Shown here one piece after another: positions 51,540-60,925 of a stretch of DNA of 64,000 bases. The stretch is from positions 124,001 to 188,000 of the forward strand of contig BPJV01000005.1 in assembly GCA_026004795.1 (NCBI GenBank). Reading direction: 5' to 3'. The first letter of the stretch is position 1; each line of letters opens with the position of its first letter. Both the position numbers and the translations under genes were made by a program. The notes under the pieces are model-generated. The model did no database searches. It saw only the letters and a program-made list of their open reading frames with translations, and was not told the DNA's origin. The stretch is from Pirellulaceae bacterium (GTDB lineage: Bacteria; Planctomycetota; Planctomycetia; Pirellulales; Pirellulaceae).

Positions 51540-52745
51540 ATGCTCCGTTCGCGTATTCCTCAGATCGTATTGAACAAGAAGGCGGCCGGTCGCTTCGACG
51601 GCAAGCATCCGTGGGTGTACGCCCCGGCCATTGTCGCTCCGGCATCGCCGTTGGACGCCGGCGCGGTGGTCGATCTGGTGTACCCAGACGGAAGCTGGAT
51701 TGCGCGGGGCATTTACAATCCATCCAGTCGCATTCGAGTCCGACTGTATGCATGGGACCCGGAAACGATGCTCGACGGTCAATGGTTTGCCTCGCGACTG
51801 GCCCGGGCCGCTGAATTGCGGCAACGATGGATGACTGCCGAGAACACGCACTTCGACGCCTATCGGTTAGTGAACAGCGAAGGAGACGGGCTCAGTGGGG
51901 TGATCATCGATCGTTTCGGACCGTACGCGGTGGTGCACATCAGTGCGTTGGCCATGTGGCAATACCGTGAAGCGCTCGTCGAATGGTTGTGCCAGGAGCA
52001 CCAGTTGCGGGGCGTCTTGTTGCGCTTCGATGCTCAGTTTGCGTCTCAGGAGGGTGTCGAGGCGTTCGAGCAATGGGTCGTGGGCGAGCCTCCGTCGGGG
52101 CCAGTTGTTTTCGAGGAGCACGGTGTTCGGGTGGCCGTCAGCTTGGCATCGGGGCAGAAGACGGGATATTACTTGGATCAACGGGCCAATCGACTCCGCG
52201 CGGCGCGGTGGATGCGCGGAGGCAGCGTGCTTGACGTCTGTTGTTACGCGGGGGGATTCTCGATGGCAGCCGCGGTACATGGACGGGCGGAGCAAGTGGT
52301 GGCGGTGGACAGCAGTAGGCTTGCTTTAGAGGCAGCACAACGCAATGCAGAACTCAATGAAGTTGGTTGCCTGGTCACCCACAGGGCAGACTGTTTCGAC
52401 TTCCTGCAGCGTTGCGTCCAAGATTCTCGATGTTTCGATACGGTGGTTCTTGATCCGCCCAAAATGGCTGGGCATCGCCAACAGGTTGGTGCAGCGATTC
52501 GCGCCTACCACCGATTGAATAGTCTGGTCATCCAACTGTTGCGACCGGGCGGCCTACTGGTCTCCTGCAGTTGCTCGGGACGTGTCAGCCGCGAGGAGTT
52601 TGTCGGTGTGGTAGCGGCAGCGGCGAAGGGCGTGGGGCGGGAATTGCAGGTTCTGGAAATTCGCGGGGCCGATTGCGATCATCCCGTGCACAGTTGGTGT
52701 CCGGAGAGCGAATATCTGAAATGCGTGATCGCCCGCGCCTGGTAA
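51540..52745 (+). CDS. Class I SAM-dependent rRNA methyltransferase, RlmI-like
   Basis: 401 residues from ATG 51540; the open frame reaches back to 51393 but runs through the terminator, so that start is rejected. N-terminal PUA domain (IVLNKKAAGRFDGKHPWVYA, then GAVVDLVYPDG), an EEHGVRVAVSLASGQKTGYY segment with YLDQRANR, SAM-binding VLDVCCYAGGFSMAAA, and the VVLDPPKMAGHR and LVSCSCSGRVSREEF motifs with the Cys of m5C methyltransferases. Size and order match RlmI, which makes m5C1962 in 23S rRNA. Exact site is not proven by sequence alone. Confidence 0.9.
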   Translation: MLRSRIPQIVLNKKAAGRFDGKHPWVYAPAIVAPASPLDAGAVVDLVYPDGSWIARGIYNPSSRIRVRLYAWDPETMLDGQWFASRLARAAELRQRWMTAENTHFDAYRLVNSEGDGLSGVIIDRFGPYAVVHISALAMWQYREALVEWLCQEHQLRGVLLRFDAQFASQEGVEAFEQWVVGEPPSGPVVFEEHGVRVAVSLASGQKTGYYLDQRANRLRAARWMRGGSVLDVCCYAGGFSMAAAVHGRAEQVVAVDSSRLALEAAQRNAELNEVGCLVTHRADCFDFLQRCVQDSRCFDTVVLDPPKMAGHRQQVGAAIRAYHRLNSLVIQLLRPGGLLVSCSCSGRVSREEFVGVVAAAAKGVGRELQVLEIRGADCDHPVHSWCPESEYLKCVIARAW

Positions 52746-53126
52746 CACAGCTTATCCCACCTGCCATCGGCGACGGTCGACCGCCGATCCATTGGCGGCG
52801 AGCAGATTTGTGATCCGGCGCAGAAAAATGGCCATGGTATGCCGCTCCATCGCCACACCATGGCCATACATGTCGCTGGAACGGTACTCGATTCCGGCCT
52901 CGGCGATTGTCCGTGCCGCTGTGGGCTAAGCCCTTCCGGCACAGCATGTCGCTATGGTTCACCGTCGGCGGGTGCCGTTCCACCCTCCCAATCCGTGGTA
53001 CGCAAGTAGTATCGGTAGGAAAGAGGTGGGTGGATTAGCAGAATTGGCAGAATCATGGCAGCTCGTACAACCAGGGATCGCCGAGCTCCGCGTGGAGGTA
53101 ACGGGATGCCAGAAGGCAGCGTCCTT
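52746..53126. other. Structured intergenic region between convergent genes
   Basis: No gene seen. It contains two strong hairpins (52828-52867 and 52913-52942, described separately) and no T-run terminator. Confidence 0.55.
52828..52867. repeat. 11-bp perfect inverted repeat
   Basis: ATGGCCATGGT (52828-52838) and ACCATGGCCAT (52857-52867) with an 18-base loop. A second hairpin follows at 52913-52942 (GTGCCG/CGGCAC enclosing GGGCT/AGCCC). They sit between convergent genes and might end transcription from both sides. Confidence 0.55.
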
Positions 53127-53660
53127 TTAATCGCAGGTGGGGCAGGCAAGCGACAATGAAGCGCCACCGTGATGCTTCCCCAGGCATCCATGATGCCGCG
53201 GATGGTGCAGGCTCATCTGAAACTGGCAACATTCCCATGCCGCTTGAGCCTCGTAACCGTTCCACAGGCCCTCGACACACCGCTGACGCAACATGAATTG
53301 CTCGACCGGATTGACGGCGCGACTGGGGGAAGGCCAAACAATTGGCTGGTGCGAAGCATCATGGACCGATCGTAAGATGGCCTGTTCATGAGCTGTCAAA
53401 TGGCCCACGGCCGGTCCCTGGCTCGACGCTGGTGCAACTGGCGACGATCCCAAGGAAGATGACTCTGGGTGAATACGGGAATATTCGGCCGGCGCGGAAA
53501 GGGAAAGTGGTTGCTCGAAGGAACGTTCAATGGACTCGAGCTCCTGCGGAGCTATCTGCGCGGTGCGCGTGCCGGGGGCTCTTTCTTCTGCGTCCACCCG
53601 ATGGGAGGCGAAGATTAACGTTGGAAGAATGCATCCTGCCCATGCCAACCGCACATTCAT
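53127..53660 (-). CDS. Putative small secreted protein
   Basis: 177 residues. GAAGGATTG lies upstream of ATG 53660, and the N-terminus is a plausible signal peptide (MNVRLAWAGCILPTLIFASH). The middle is Ser/Pro-rich; the C-terminal half has AHEQAILRSVHDASHQPIVW, then FMLRQRCVEGLWNGYEAQAA and WECCQFQMSLHHP, ending in Cys/His-rich sequence. The CVEGLWNGYE stretch resembles small planctomycete exported proteins I have seen, but I cannot name a family. Antisense frames overlap it, and the 3' end could be frameshifted. Confidence 0.55.
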   Translation of the reverse strand: MNVRLAWAGCILPTLIFASHRVDAEERAPGTRTAQIAPQELESIERSFEQPLSLSAPAEYSRIHPESSSLGSSPVAPASSQGPAVGHLTAHEQAILRSVHDASHQPIVWPSPSRAVNPVEQFMLRQRCVEGLWNGYEAQAAWECCQFQMSLHHPRHHGCLGKHHGGASLSLACPTCD

Positions 53661-54102
53661 GGTTTCAATCCTTCATGAAGGTAGGTTTGTTGTCCTTGGT
53701 GTTTCCATCGCCTATCCATTGACGATTCTTAAACGGAACGCGTCTCGCGAATGCCATCGCCCAGGTGGTGGTCCACATCGCCATTTCTATCTAGCTGCGG
53801 GGCCGGTGCCGCAGTGGGTGATTCGGAGACGTCGCTCGTCTATTGAGCATCGTAATTCAATGGCTAGCAAATCCACTTCGACTTGCAGTGGACCGGTAAA
53901 GCACAAGGGACGCAATGTGGGGTTTAACTCGATTGCGCCTATCGAAATGGCCGTGCCTTGCTCGTGGACCAGACCGTTTGCAGGGAGACAACATAGAGTT
54001 TCGATGGCAACGGGCTTAAGGCTCGGCGACTTTTCTCAGCACGAGCGTCGAGCTGTACCGGTTGTAGGGCCCCGGTTCCCGAAGATGCCTTTCCATTCCT
54101 GC
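53661..54102. other. Intergenic region
   Basis: Lies between the start of the 53127-53660 gene and the end of glnD. No gene, terminator or repeat recognised; it should contain the promoter of the small secreted gene at its low-coordinate end. Confidence 0.45.
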
Positions 54103-56808
54103 TCATTGGCATGCTTGCAGCAGCCGTTGACGAATCATGTACAGGCGTGTGCTTTCGGTGATCTTGTTTCCGTTCATATCGGTCACGTAGAAGACGTCGA
54201 CCACCTGGTCGAGATGGGTACTGATCTTGGCTGAATGCAGAACCAATTGCATATCGAAGAGAACCTTGGAGACCGCGTACAACAATCCCATGCGATCGTA
54301 AGCGAACAGGGTGATGATCGTGTGGCGATCGGAGGTGCTATTATCAAAACGCACCTGGGTGGGTTGGACCTGCATGCCGTCGGTAAGTTGCTGACTGCGC
54401 GGCTTCCACACTTTGCGAAACGATGGAGGAGGGCTATCGGGGGCCAAGCACTGCTCCATGGCAGAGCAAATCGCGTCGATGCGTTCGGCCGGAGGCGTGC
54501 CCTCGAACTCGGTGTCCTGAACCAAAAAACGATCCCAAGCGATATCGGCAGGTTGAGTGTGGATTTCTGCGGCAATGATTTGCATGCCCATGCTCGACAA
54601 TGTGCCGGTGATGCGATGGAAGGTACCGATCGGGCGCCCGGTTTGTCGAGTCGCCACGACGAACTCGAGCGCTTTTTGGCTGTCGATGAAGCGTCCCCAG
54701 GTGAGGCAATGTTTGTGGTCGAGTTCGCGGAGTCTCGCCAGCTCGCTGGCGGCCAATGCTGCCGGAGTGCGGATCAAGTAACCGATAGGCAGGGCGTCGA
54801 CTTGTTCGTCCCACCACGCTTGAGGGCAAGCCTCGGGACGGTGGATACGAATGGCGTCACGCCGTTGCAGAATGTCTTCGTGAAAACCTTCACCAGGGCG
54901 TTCGTCCCGGAAATGAGCATCGGTCTGGTAGTACAGTTGGAGCAGTAGATCGACCTTCCATTCGTTGACCACACCCGGACCGACACTAGCCAGGTCAGCA
55001 TAGGTGAGCAGCAGCAGCAATTGCAGTCGCTCGCTCGATCCGACCACGGCGGCGAAGCGTACGGCCGTTTCGTCATCGCTCAAATCGAACCGAAATGCCG
55101 TGTGTACCATCAATAAGTGATGTTGAACGAGAAAGATCAATGTCTCTTTGTCTTGCGGGTTCAGCCGCAAGCGGTCGGCGATCTCTGCGGCGATGCGCGC
55201 ACCCACCTCGCTGTGGTCCTCGGGGTATCCTTTGCCCAGATCGTGTAGGAGCAAAGCTAGGTGTAAGATCGTCTTATCTCGCAACGACCGGTAAACGGAT
55301 CCCAGCAATGAGGTGCGATCTTGCTCCAGTTCGGTGACGCATTCGACCGCGCGGATGCAGTGGGCGTCAACGGTGTACTTGTGGTACTGGTTAAACTGCA
55401 ACAGGCAGCGCGCGTGTTTCATTGCCGGGAGAATCTGTTCGAGTACCCGCAATTCGTGGAGTCGCCGCAACTGGTCGGCCAGGTTGCCCGATTGTGCCAT
55501 CAATCGCAAGAACCGTTCGATGGTCACTTGATCGATTTCGCCGATCTTGCGTTTTCGCATGGCCGTGCGGATCTCCCGCCAAGTCACCGGGTCGATCGGT
55601 TTTCCGTATCGGCTCGACACGGCCATCAATTCCAGCACTGCGGCTGGATCCCGCTTGAGGCGTTCCAGGCCGGATCGCGTGGCCCATACATAACGGAAGC
55701 CAACCCGGTAGTCGCGCTGCACGGGCATTCCCACAGTGCGTTGTAAAGAAGTGCCCAATGGAGATTGCCACTTGACGTTCTCCAGCATATGGGCGCTGGC
55801 ATAGCGGATCTCACTGGTGTGCGCAAAGTACTCCTGCATGAACTGCTCGACGGGCAGGATACCTTTGGCGCCGCGGCACCCGGCCCATTCGGCCAGCCGC
55901 ATTTGCAGCGCGCGGTCGAGCTGATCATGCGCACGCTTGGCTTCAAAATGCATTTGGTGGCGGATGCGTAGCAGGTAGTGGTAACCTCGTTGAAGTGCTT
56001 GTGCATCCTCGGCAGGCAAAGCTTCCAGCTCCGTCAATTTGCCCAAATCGGTGGTTCCATAGCGTACAAACCCCAGCCAACGCACTAACTGCACGTCGCG
56101 GAGACCTCCACGCGAACGCTTGATGTTCGGTTCCAGCAGGTAGATCGTCTCACCATACTTGCGCCGTTCTTCTCGCCGAGCCGCTTCGATCAACGTGATC
56201 AGCCGCCGAGCCCGCCGCCGCGTTCCCGTAACCAACCCATGCCAATACTGGTCAAAAACTTGACGATTGCCCGCCAAGAAGCGACTCTCGCTCAGTGATG
56301 TCAGCACGGTGGCATCCGACCAGGCTAGTTTCCAAGCCTGCGCGGCCGTACGTAGGCTGAAGCCCAACTGTAGACCCACGTCGGTGATCGCTTGGTTGAG
56401 CAGGCGAGCGATTGTCTCTGCTGGCTCGGCTGCAGACGGTTGGTGCAGCAACATCAAGTCGACGTCCGAAAAGGGGGCGAGATCGCACCTTCCGTAACCA
56501 CCGTGGGCGACCAGGGCCCAAGGCGCGTCCTCCTCATCGATCCGCACCTCGTTCGGCAACTGGGCCACGGCCCATTGGTAAATGGCCGACAGAATTTCGT
56601 CGGTCAGTTTGGTCAGTTCGCGCGCCACCTCCAACCCGGAGACGCCTTTATCATGCAGCGCGCGGATCTCGAGTCGGCCGGTTTTCAGTTGCTTGCGCAT
56701 GGCCACCGGTGCGGCTACGGTAGCATTCCCATCACCTGTGGGGACGACGTGTGACACCGACTTCGCGGTCGAACGCCTTGCCGGTAATTGCTGCTCTTGG
56801 TCGGTCAT
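54103..56808 (-). CDS. glnD: Bifunctional [protein-PII] uridylyltransferase / uridylyl-removing enzyme
   Basis: 901 residues. Nucleotidyltransferase motif at residues 103-119 (GGYGRCDLAPFSDVDLM), a GlnD helical middle region, the HD hydrolase domain with H522-D523 (LALLLHDLGKGYPEDHSEVG), and two C-terminal ACT domains (VVATRQTGRPIGTFHRITGT and TIITLFAYDRMGLLYAVSKV). It uridylylates PII when glutamine is low and removes UMP when glutamine is high, via the ACT domains. The glnB gene lies 265 bases upstream on the same strand, so sensor and target are linked. Confidence 0.96.
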   Translation of the reverse strand: MTDQEQQLPARRSTAKSVSHVVPTGDGNATVAAPVAMRKQLKTGRLEIRALHDKGVSGLEVARELTKLTDEILSAIYQWAVAQLPNEVRIDEEDAPWALVAHGGYGRCDLAPFSDVDLMLLHQPSAAEPAETIARLLNQAITDVGLQLGFSLRTAAQAWKLAWSDATVLTSLSESRFLAGNRQVFDQYWHGLVTGTRRRARRLITLIEAARREERRKYGETIYLLEPNIKRSRGGLRDVQLVRWLGFVRYGTTDLGKLTELEALPAEDAQALQRGYHYLLRIRHQMHFEAKRAHDQLDRALQMRLAEWAGCRGAKGILPVEQFMQEYFAHTSEIRYASAHMLENVKWQSPLGTSLQRTVGMPVQRDYRVGFRYVWATRSGLERLKRDPAAVLELMAVSSRYGKPIDPVTWREIRTAMRKRKIGEIDQVTIERFLRLMAQSGNLADQLRRLHELRVLEQILPAMKHARCLLQFNQYHKYTVDAHCIRAVECVTELEQDRTSLLGSVYRSLRDKTILHLALLLHDLGKGYPEDHSEVGARIAAEIADRLRLNPQDKETLIFLVQHHLLMVHTAFRFDLSDDETAVRFAAVVGSSERLQLLLLLTYADLASVGPGVVNEWKVDLLLQLYYQTDAHFRDERPGEGFHEDILQRRDAIRIHRPEACPQAWWDEQVDALPIGYLIRTPAALAASELARLRELDHKHCLTWGRFIDSQKALEFVVATRQTGRPIGTFHRITGTLSSMGMQIIAAEIHTQPADIAWDRFLVQDTEFEGTPPAERIDAICSAMEQCLAPDSPPPSFRKVWKPRSQQLTDGMQVQPTQVRFDNSTSDRHTIITLFAYDRMGLLYAVSKVLFDMQLVLHSAKISTHLDQVVDVFYVTDMNGNKITESTRLYMIRQRLLQACQ

Positions 56809-57073
56809 CGCTTGCTTGCGCCTTTCGCCTTCGCCCGCTCTACTGCGCCGCCCAACTGAACCGGCTGAGCGTGCTCAGCCACGGGGGCCAGCGCGCTGGC
56901 CGGCGGCAAGCAACGTGATGCACGCTAGCGTCGCCCCCAAACCACCTCAGGAAACGTCCATCGATTCCATCCCGCGAACCGGCGAAAGCAAGGAAACGAT
57001 ACCATCGGGTGAGCGGCGGTGGACGAGCCGGCCTGTCCCAGGGAACTGCATTGCCGAAACGCGCACGATCCGG

Positions 57074-57418
<345 letters not shown>

Positions 57419-57708
57419 TCACTCTCCATCATAAGCATCCCCAGACTGGTCACCATGTGCTGCCACGAGCAAAGCATCGCTCAAGTGCCCGCACGCTCGA
57501 CTTTTCTCTCCACGTGTCCGCCTCACGGAGATGCCTCAGTGTAACCGACGAGGCCACGATGAGGAATCGGACAGGCGAGCACCCAGTGGGACGGTTTCAC
57601 CAAACTACGAGCAGGCGACAGAGTCGCGCTTGCCTGCATGGCAGGAGAGCCGATGTGGTTTCGCAACCGAGGCGTTGTCCCGAGCGGTGTGCGCAGCCGG
57701 TGTGGTGA

Positions 57709-58296
57709 TCACCGTTTTTTCCCAGGCCAGGGAGTCTCGGTTACACCTCCGATATGGTTGCACCAACGTGCCGCTACGAAAAGAAAATCGCTTAGACGGT
57801 TCAGATAGCCGATGGCCCGCGGACTGGCGGGAGTGTAACCTTCCGTGAGGAACAGATGGACGGCGCTTCGCTCGGCTCGCCGGCAAACGGTGCGAGCGAT
57901 GTGCAAGATGGCTCCCAGCTGGTTTCCGCCGGGCATTATAAATTGCTTCAGTGGAGGCAAGTCGGCCTGCATCCGGTCGATCCATCCTTCGATCCGCTCG
58001 ATATCTGCATCGCTCAACAGGCAAGTTCCATGCGCTTCCGGTTCCGGTGTGGCCAGTTGAGCGCCCAAGGAGAATAAGTCCGCTTGGATCTGCTCGAGCC
58101 ATTCGAGCACCGGAAGCGCCGGGCGGCCCGTGTTGGATGGTGGTGAAGAACGGCCTACTGCCAATGCCCATCCCAGCATGGCGTTCAATTCGTCGACATC
58201 GCCGTATGCGGCGATCCGATTATGGTCCTTGCTGACACGCGGGCCAGCGAACAGCCCTGTCGTTCCGTCATCTCCCGTCTTGGTGTAGATTTTCAT
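57709..58296 (-). CDS. Cob(I)alamin adenosyltransferase, PduO type
   Basis: 195 residues of the PduO/MMAB family: N-terminal YTKTGDDGTTGLFAGPRVSK (ATP-binding), AAYGDVDELNAMLGWA, an IQADLFSLGAQLA helix, FIMPGGNQLGAILHIARTVC with the conserved Arg/Glu region RRAERSAV, and YLNRLSDFLFVAAR near the end. It transfers the adenosyl group of ATP to cob(I)alamin, making adenosylcobalamin. It supports use of B12 by the cell, consistent with the cobalamin riboswitch at 8705. No riboswitch was seen before this gene. Confidence 0.95.
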   Translation of the reverse strand: MKIYTKTGDDGTTGLFAGPRVSKDHNRIAAYGDVDELNAMLGWALAVGRSSPPSNTGRPALPVLEWLEQIQADLFSLGAQLATPEPEAHGTCLLSDADIERIEGWIDRMQADLPPLKQFIMPGGNQLGAILHIARTVCRRAERSAVHLFLTEGYTPASPRAIGYLNRLSDFLFVAARWCNHIGGVTETPWPGKKR

Positions 58297-58382
58297 GCCG
58301 CTGTCCCGTCACGCAGTGTCAGTGAATAGAGGTTCCGTTCGATGTTGCCGGCAAAGTTCAGTTATAGCGATGGAGGTTGCGC

Positions 58383-58820
58383 GTGCTAGAACTCATCGAG
58401 GCAGCCGGATTGGTCCTGCTGACACGCGAGCGTCCTCCTCGTGTACTACTCCTGCGTCATCCCAAACGATGGGACCTGCCGAAAGGGCACGTGGAACCGG
58501 GCGAAGACTTGAGGACGGCGGCCGTGCGGGAAACGGAGGAGGAGACCGGTATTCCACCCCAGGCCATCGAAATTGACGATGGCTTTCGTTGGTCGATAGA
58601 GTACGATGTGGACACACGCAAGCGGGGACGCTACCACAAACGGGTGACCTATTTTTTAGGCTACCTGGACCGGCCTTACCCGGTCACACTCACTGAACAT
58701 ATCGGCTACCAGTGGATGCCATGGCCTCCAGGAAAGATCCAAGAACAAACCATCGATCCCCTCTTCCACGCCATTGCCCATTACTTGAATCAGCAAAAAT
58801 CCGAACGCGCCAGGCATTGA
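58383..58820 (+). CDS. Nudix hydrolase
   Basis: 145 residues from GTG 58383, preceded by GGAGG at 6 bases. The Nudix box is complete: G-x5-E-x7-RE-x2-EE-x-G in GHVEPGEDLRTAAVRETEEE then TGI. The N-terminal LLTRERPPRVLLLRHPKRWD and the C-terminal size suggest the Ap4A hydrolase / NUDT2-like group. It probably hydrolyses a dinucleoside polyphosphate or similar nucleotide. It is divergent from the adenosyltransferase gene (86 bases between starts). Confidence 0.92.
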   Translation: MLELIEAAGLVLLTRERPPRVLLLRHPKRWDLPKGHVEPGEDLRTAAVRETEEETGIPPQAIEIDDGFRWSIEYDVDTRKRGRYHKRVTYFLGYLDRPYPVTLTEHIGYQWMPWPPGKIQEQTIDPLFHAIAHYLNQQKSERARH

Positions 58821-58938
58821 AAGTGGCGCAGATTACTACTTTCTCGCTGGATCAGCTCGCATTTGGCACGACTGATGCAGCATGCTTGGTGGGTAGTAAA
58901 TGGACGTTTGGTTTGGTCGCAGAGGTATCGCGAAAACC

Positions 58939-59928
58939 ATGAAGACTATGGAAAAAGACTATTACGAGCTGTTGGGTGTAAGCCGTACGGCATCGAAGGA
59001 AGAAATCCAAAAGGCTTACCGCAAGCTAGCTCGCAAATACCATCCGGACCTCAATCCCGACGACAAATCGGCACAAGAGCGTTTCAAGGAAATTCAGCGC
59101 GCGCATGACGTGTTGACTGACCCGGAAAAGCGGAAACTATACGACCAGCTCGGGCCGAACTTTGACAAAGTGGGCGCTGGTGGCTATCGACGCTCCGGAG
59201 ATTACACTCCCGAGGGGTTCCGTTCGTTTGAAGATTTATTCGGCGGCCGAAGGGGAGGAGGGGCGCAATTCGAGTTTGATATCGAAGACCTCTTCCAACA
59301 GTTCACCGGTGGTCCAGGAGCCCCCTTCGGCACGGCCGGTGGGAAGCAGCGTCGGCGACAGCCGCAACGCGGTGCAGATCTCAACCGGCAAATCACTATC
59401 CCATTTCAAATCGCCGTCTCCGGTGGAGAGCAGACGTTGCCGGTGGATCGACACGGGCGTCGGGAAACGATCAGCTTGAAGATCCCTGCGGGAATCGAGT
59501 CGGGTAAGAAGTTGCGGATTCGCGGCTACGGTGAACCTGGCCCTGGAGGGGCTCCGGCGGGTGATCTCATTGTCACGGTGAACGTCGCTCCCCACCCGTA
59601 CTTCAAACGATCGGGTAATCATCTCGAATTAAAACTACCGATTACGATCGGAGAAGCCGTGTTGGGGGCCAAAGTGGATATCCCCACCCCCCGGGGCACG
59701 GTCAGCCTCAAGATTCCACCGGGAAGCAGTAGCGGGCGACGTTTGCGAATCCCCGGGCAGGGGATTGCGCCGCCGGGGAAAACGCCTGGTGATTTGTTTG
59801 TCGAATTACAGATCAAAGTTCCCGATGCGATGCAAGATCCAGAGAATGTCGATGAACAAATCCGAGCGGCCCTCCAGCGGCTCGACAAGGCCTACACCAA
59901 GCCGGTACGCAAAGAATTGCAGTGGTGA
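58939..59928 (+). CDS. DnaJ-family co-chaperone without zinc fingers (CbpA/DjlA-like class)
   Basis: 329 residues from ATG 58939 (ATG 58948 also possible; AGAGGT is 12 bases before the first). J-domain with HPD at residues 35-37 ([10 protein letters not shown]), a Gly/Phe region ([12 protein letters not shown]), then two C-terminal substrate-binding barrels ([20 protein letters not shown] and [20 protein letters not shown]). The CxxCxGxG zinc fingers of true DnaJ are absent. It stimulates DnaK ATPase. Its 3' end overlaps, or lies next to, the rnpA reading frame. Confidence 0.93.
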   Translation: MKTMEKDYYELLGVSRTASKEEIQKAYRKLARKYHPDLNPDDKSAQERFKEIQRAHDVLTDPEKRKLYDQLGPNFDKVGAGGYRRSGDYTPEGFRSFEDLFGGRRGGGAQFEFDIEDLFQQFTGGPGAPFGTAGGKQRRRQPQRGADLNRQITIPFQIAVSGGEQTLPVDRHGRRETISLKIPAGIESGKKLRIRGYGEPGPGGAPAGDLIVTVNVAPHPYFKRSGNHLELKLPITIGEAVLGAKVDIPTPRGTVSLKIPPGSSSGRRLRIPGQGIAPPGKTPGDLFVELQIKVPDAMQDPENVDEQIRAALQRLDKAYTKPVRKELQW

Positions 59929-60298
59929 CAACACCGAGGCGCGCCTGCGGTTTCCCCGTCACCGCCGTTTGCGTCTCCGCAAGGACTTTGCACGCGTTTT
60001 TACCGACGGCTGCGTTGTGGCCGATGATGTCCTGGTCATTCATGCGGTCCCCAGGGTTGGCCCCACGCGGTTGGGGATCAGTGTCTCGAAAAAAGCTGGC
60101 ACGGCGGTGCGGCGGAATCGCTGGAAGCGATTGATTCGCGAGGCGTTTCGCTTGCAACAGCATCGCCTCCCGCCCAACCTGGATTGTGTGGTCCGCCCCC
60201 GACGGGGAGCGGAGCCAGACTTTCATGCCATCCAACGATCGCTGTGCCGTTTGATGCTTCGCGCCGATCGCAAATTGGCGAAACACAAGCGGCGGTGA
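59846..60298 (+). CDS. rnpA: Ribonuclease P protein component
   Basis: The conserved RnpA region starts at about 59945 ([19 protein letters not shown]), followed by [20 protein letters not shown] and the RNR signature [17 protein letters not shown]. It helps RNase P mature tRNA 5' ends. No ATG, GTG or TTG lies in frame between the end of the J-protein gene and the conserved region; the nearest are ATG 59846 and ATG 59852 inside that gene, giving a 30-odd residue extension. A CTG at 59945 would match the usual N-terminus. rpmH, the usual neighbour, is not in the window. Confidence 0.85.
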   Translation: MSMNKSERPSSGSTRPTPSRYAKNCSGDNTEARLRFPRHRRLRLRKDFARVFTDGCVVADDVLVIHAVPRVGPTRLGISVSKKAGTAVRRNRWKRLIREAFRLQQHRLPPNLDCVVRPRRGAEPDFHAIQRSLCRLMLRADRKLAKHKRR

Positions 60299-60343
60299 AA
60301 GTGGGACGGCGTACGCTTAGGCGGCTGGCGCTGAAGGCTCGGT

Positions 60344-60925
60344 CTATACGGCTTGAGGGCTGAGCAAACGATCGGCCAGCCGTTTGCGCGCCGTGTGCAA
60401 CCGGCGTTTGATCGTTCCGGTTGGCGCTTCAAAGCGTGTCGCCATCTCATTGATGCTGTGATCCTCAAAATAGAACGCCTTGAGGGTTTCACGATCGGTG
60501 ACCCCCAACTGCTCGATTCCAGACTGCACTTCCTCATGGCGTTCGAGTCGCAGAACGATTTCTACCGGGTCAAGCATCTCACCCGGGATGCTTGCCAAGG
60601 CTTCAGCTTCCAAAGGTTGGGCCGATCGATTGCGCGTCATCAGGTTGATGGCCATGCGAATGGTGATTTGCCGCAACCATCCTCCAAATGCGGCAGGGCA
60701 TCGCAGTTGTCCGATGCGATGAAACGCATGGATGAATACATCCTGAGTGAGGTCCTCCGCCGTGGCTGTGTTGCCGAGTTTACGCACCGCCAAGCGAAAA
60801 ATCCGATCGTAGTAATGCGTGTAAAGCTGCCCCTGAGCATGCCGGTCCCCCTGCTGGGCACGCCGCACCAGCGCCGATAGCTGAAGCTTCTCGTCGTCGT
60901 CAGTGGAAAAGGATTCCTGTGACAT
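60344..60925 (-). CDS. ECF-type RNA polymerase sigma factor
   Basis: 193 residues from ATG 60925 (MSQESFSTDDDEKLQ); the frame is open to 61069. Sigma-2: LVRRAQQGDRHAQGQLYTHY, TAEDLTQDVFIHAFHR, FGGWLRQITIRMAINLMTR. Sigma-4: GVTDRETLKAFYFEDHSINE, MATRFEAPTGTIKRRLHTAR. It is convergent with rnpA (45 bases between stops). No anti-sigma gene is adjacent, so control must come from elsewhere. Confidence 0.92.
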   Translation of the reverse strand: MSQESFSTDDDEKLQLSALVRRAQQGDRHAQGQLYTHYYDRIFRLAVRKLGNTATAEDLTQDVFIHAFHRIGQLRCPAAFGGWLRQITIRMAINLMTRNRSAQPLEAEALASIPGEMLDPVEIVLRLERHEEVQSGIEQLGVTDRETLKAFYFEDHSINEMATRFEAPTGTIKRRLHTARKRLADRLLSPQAV

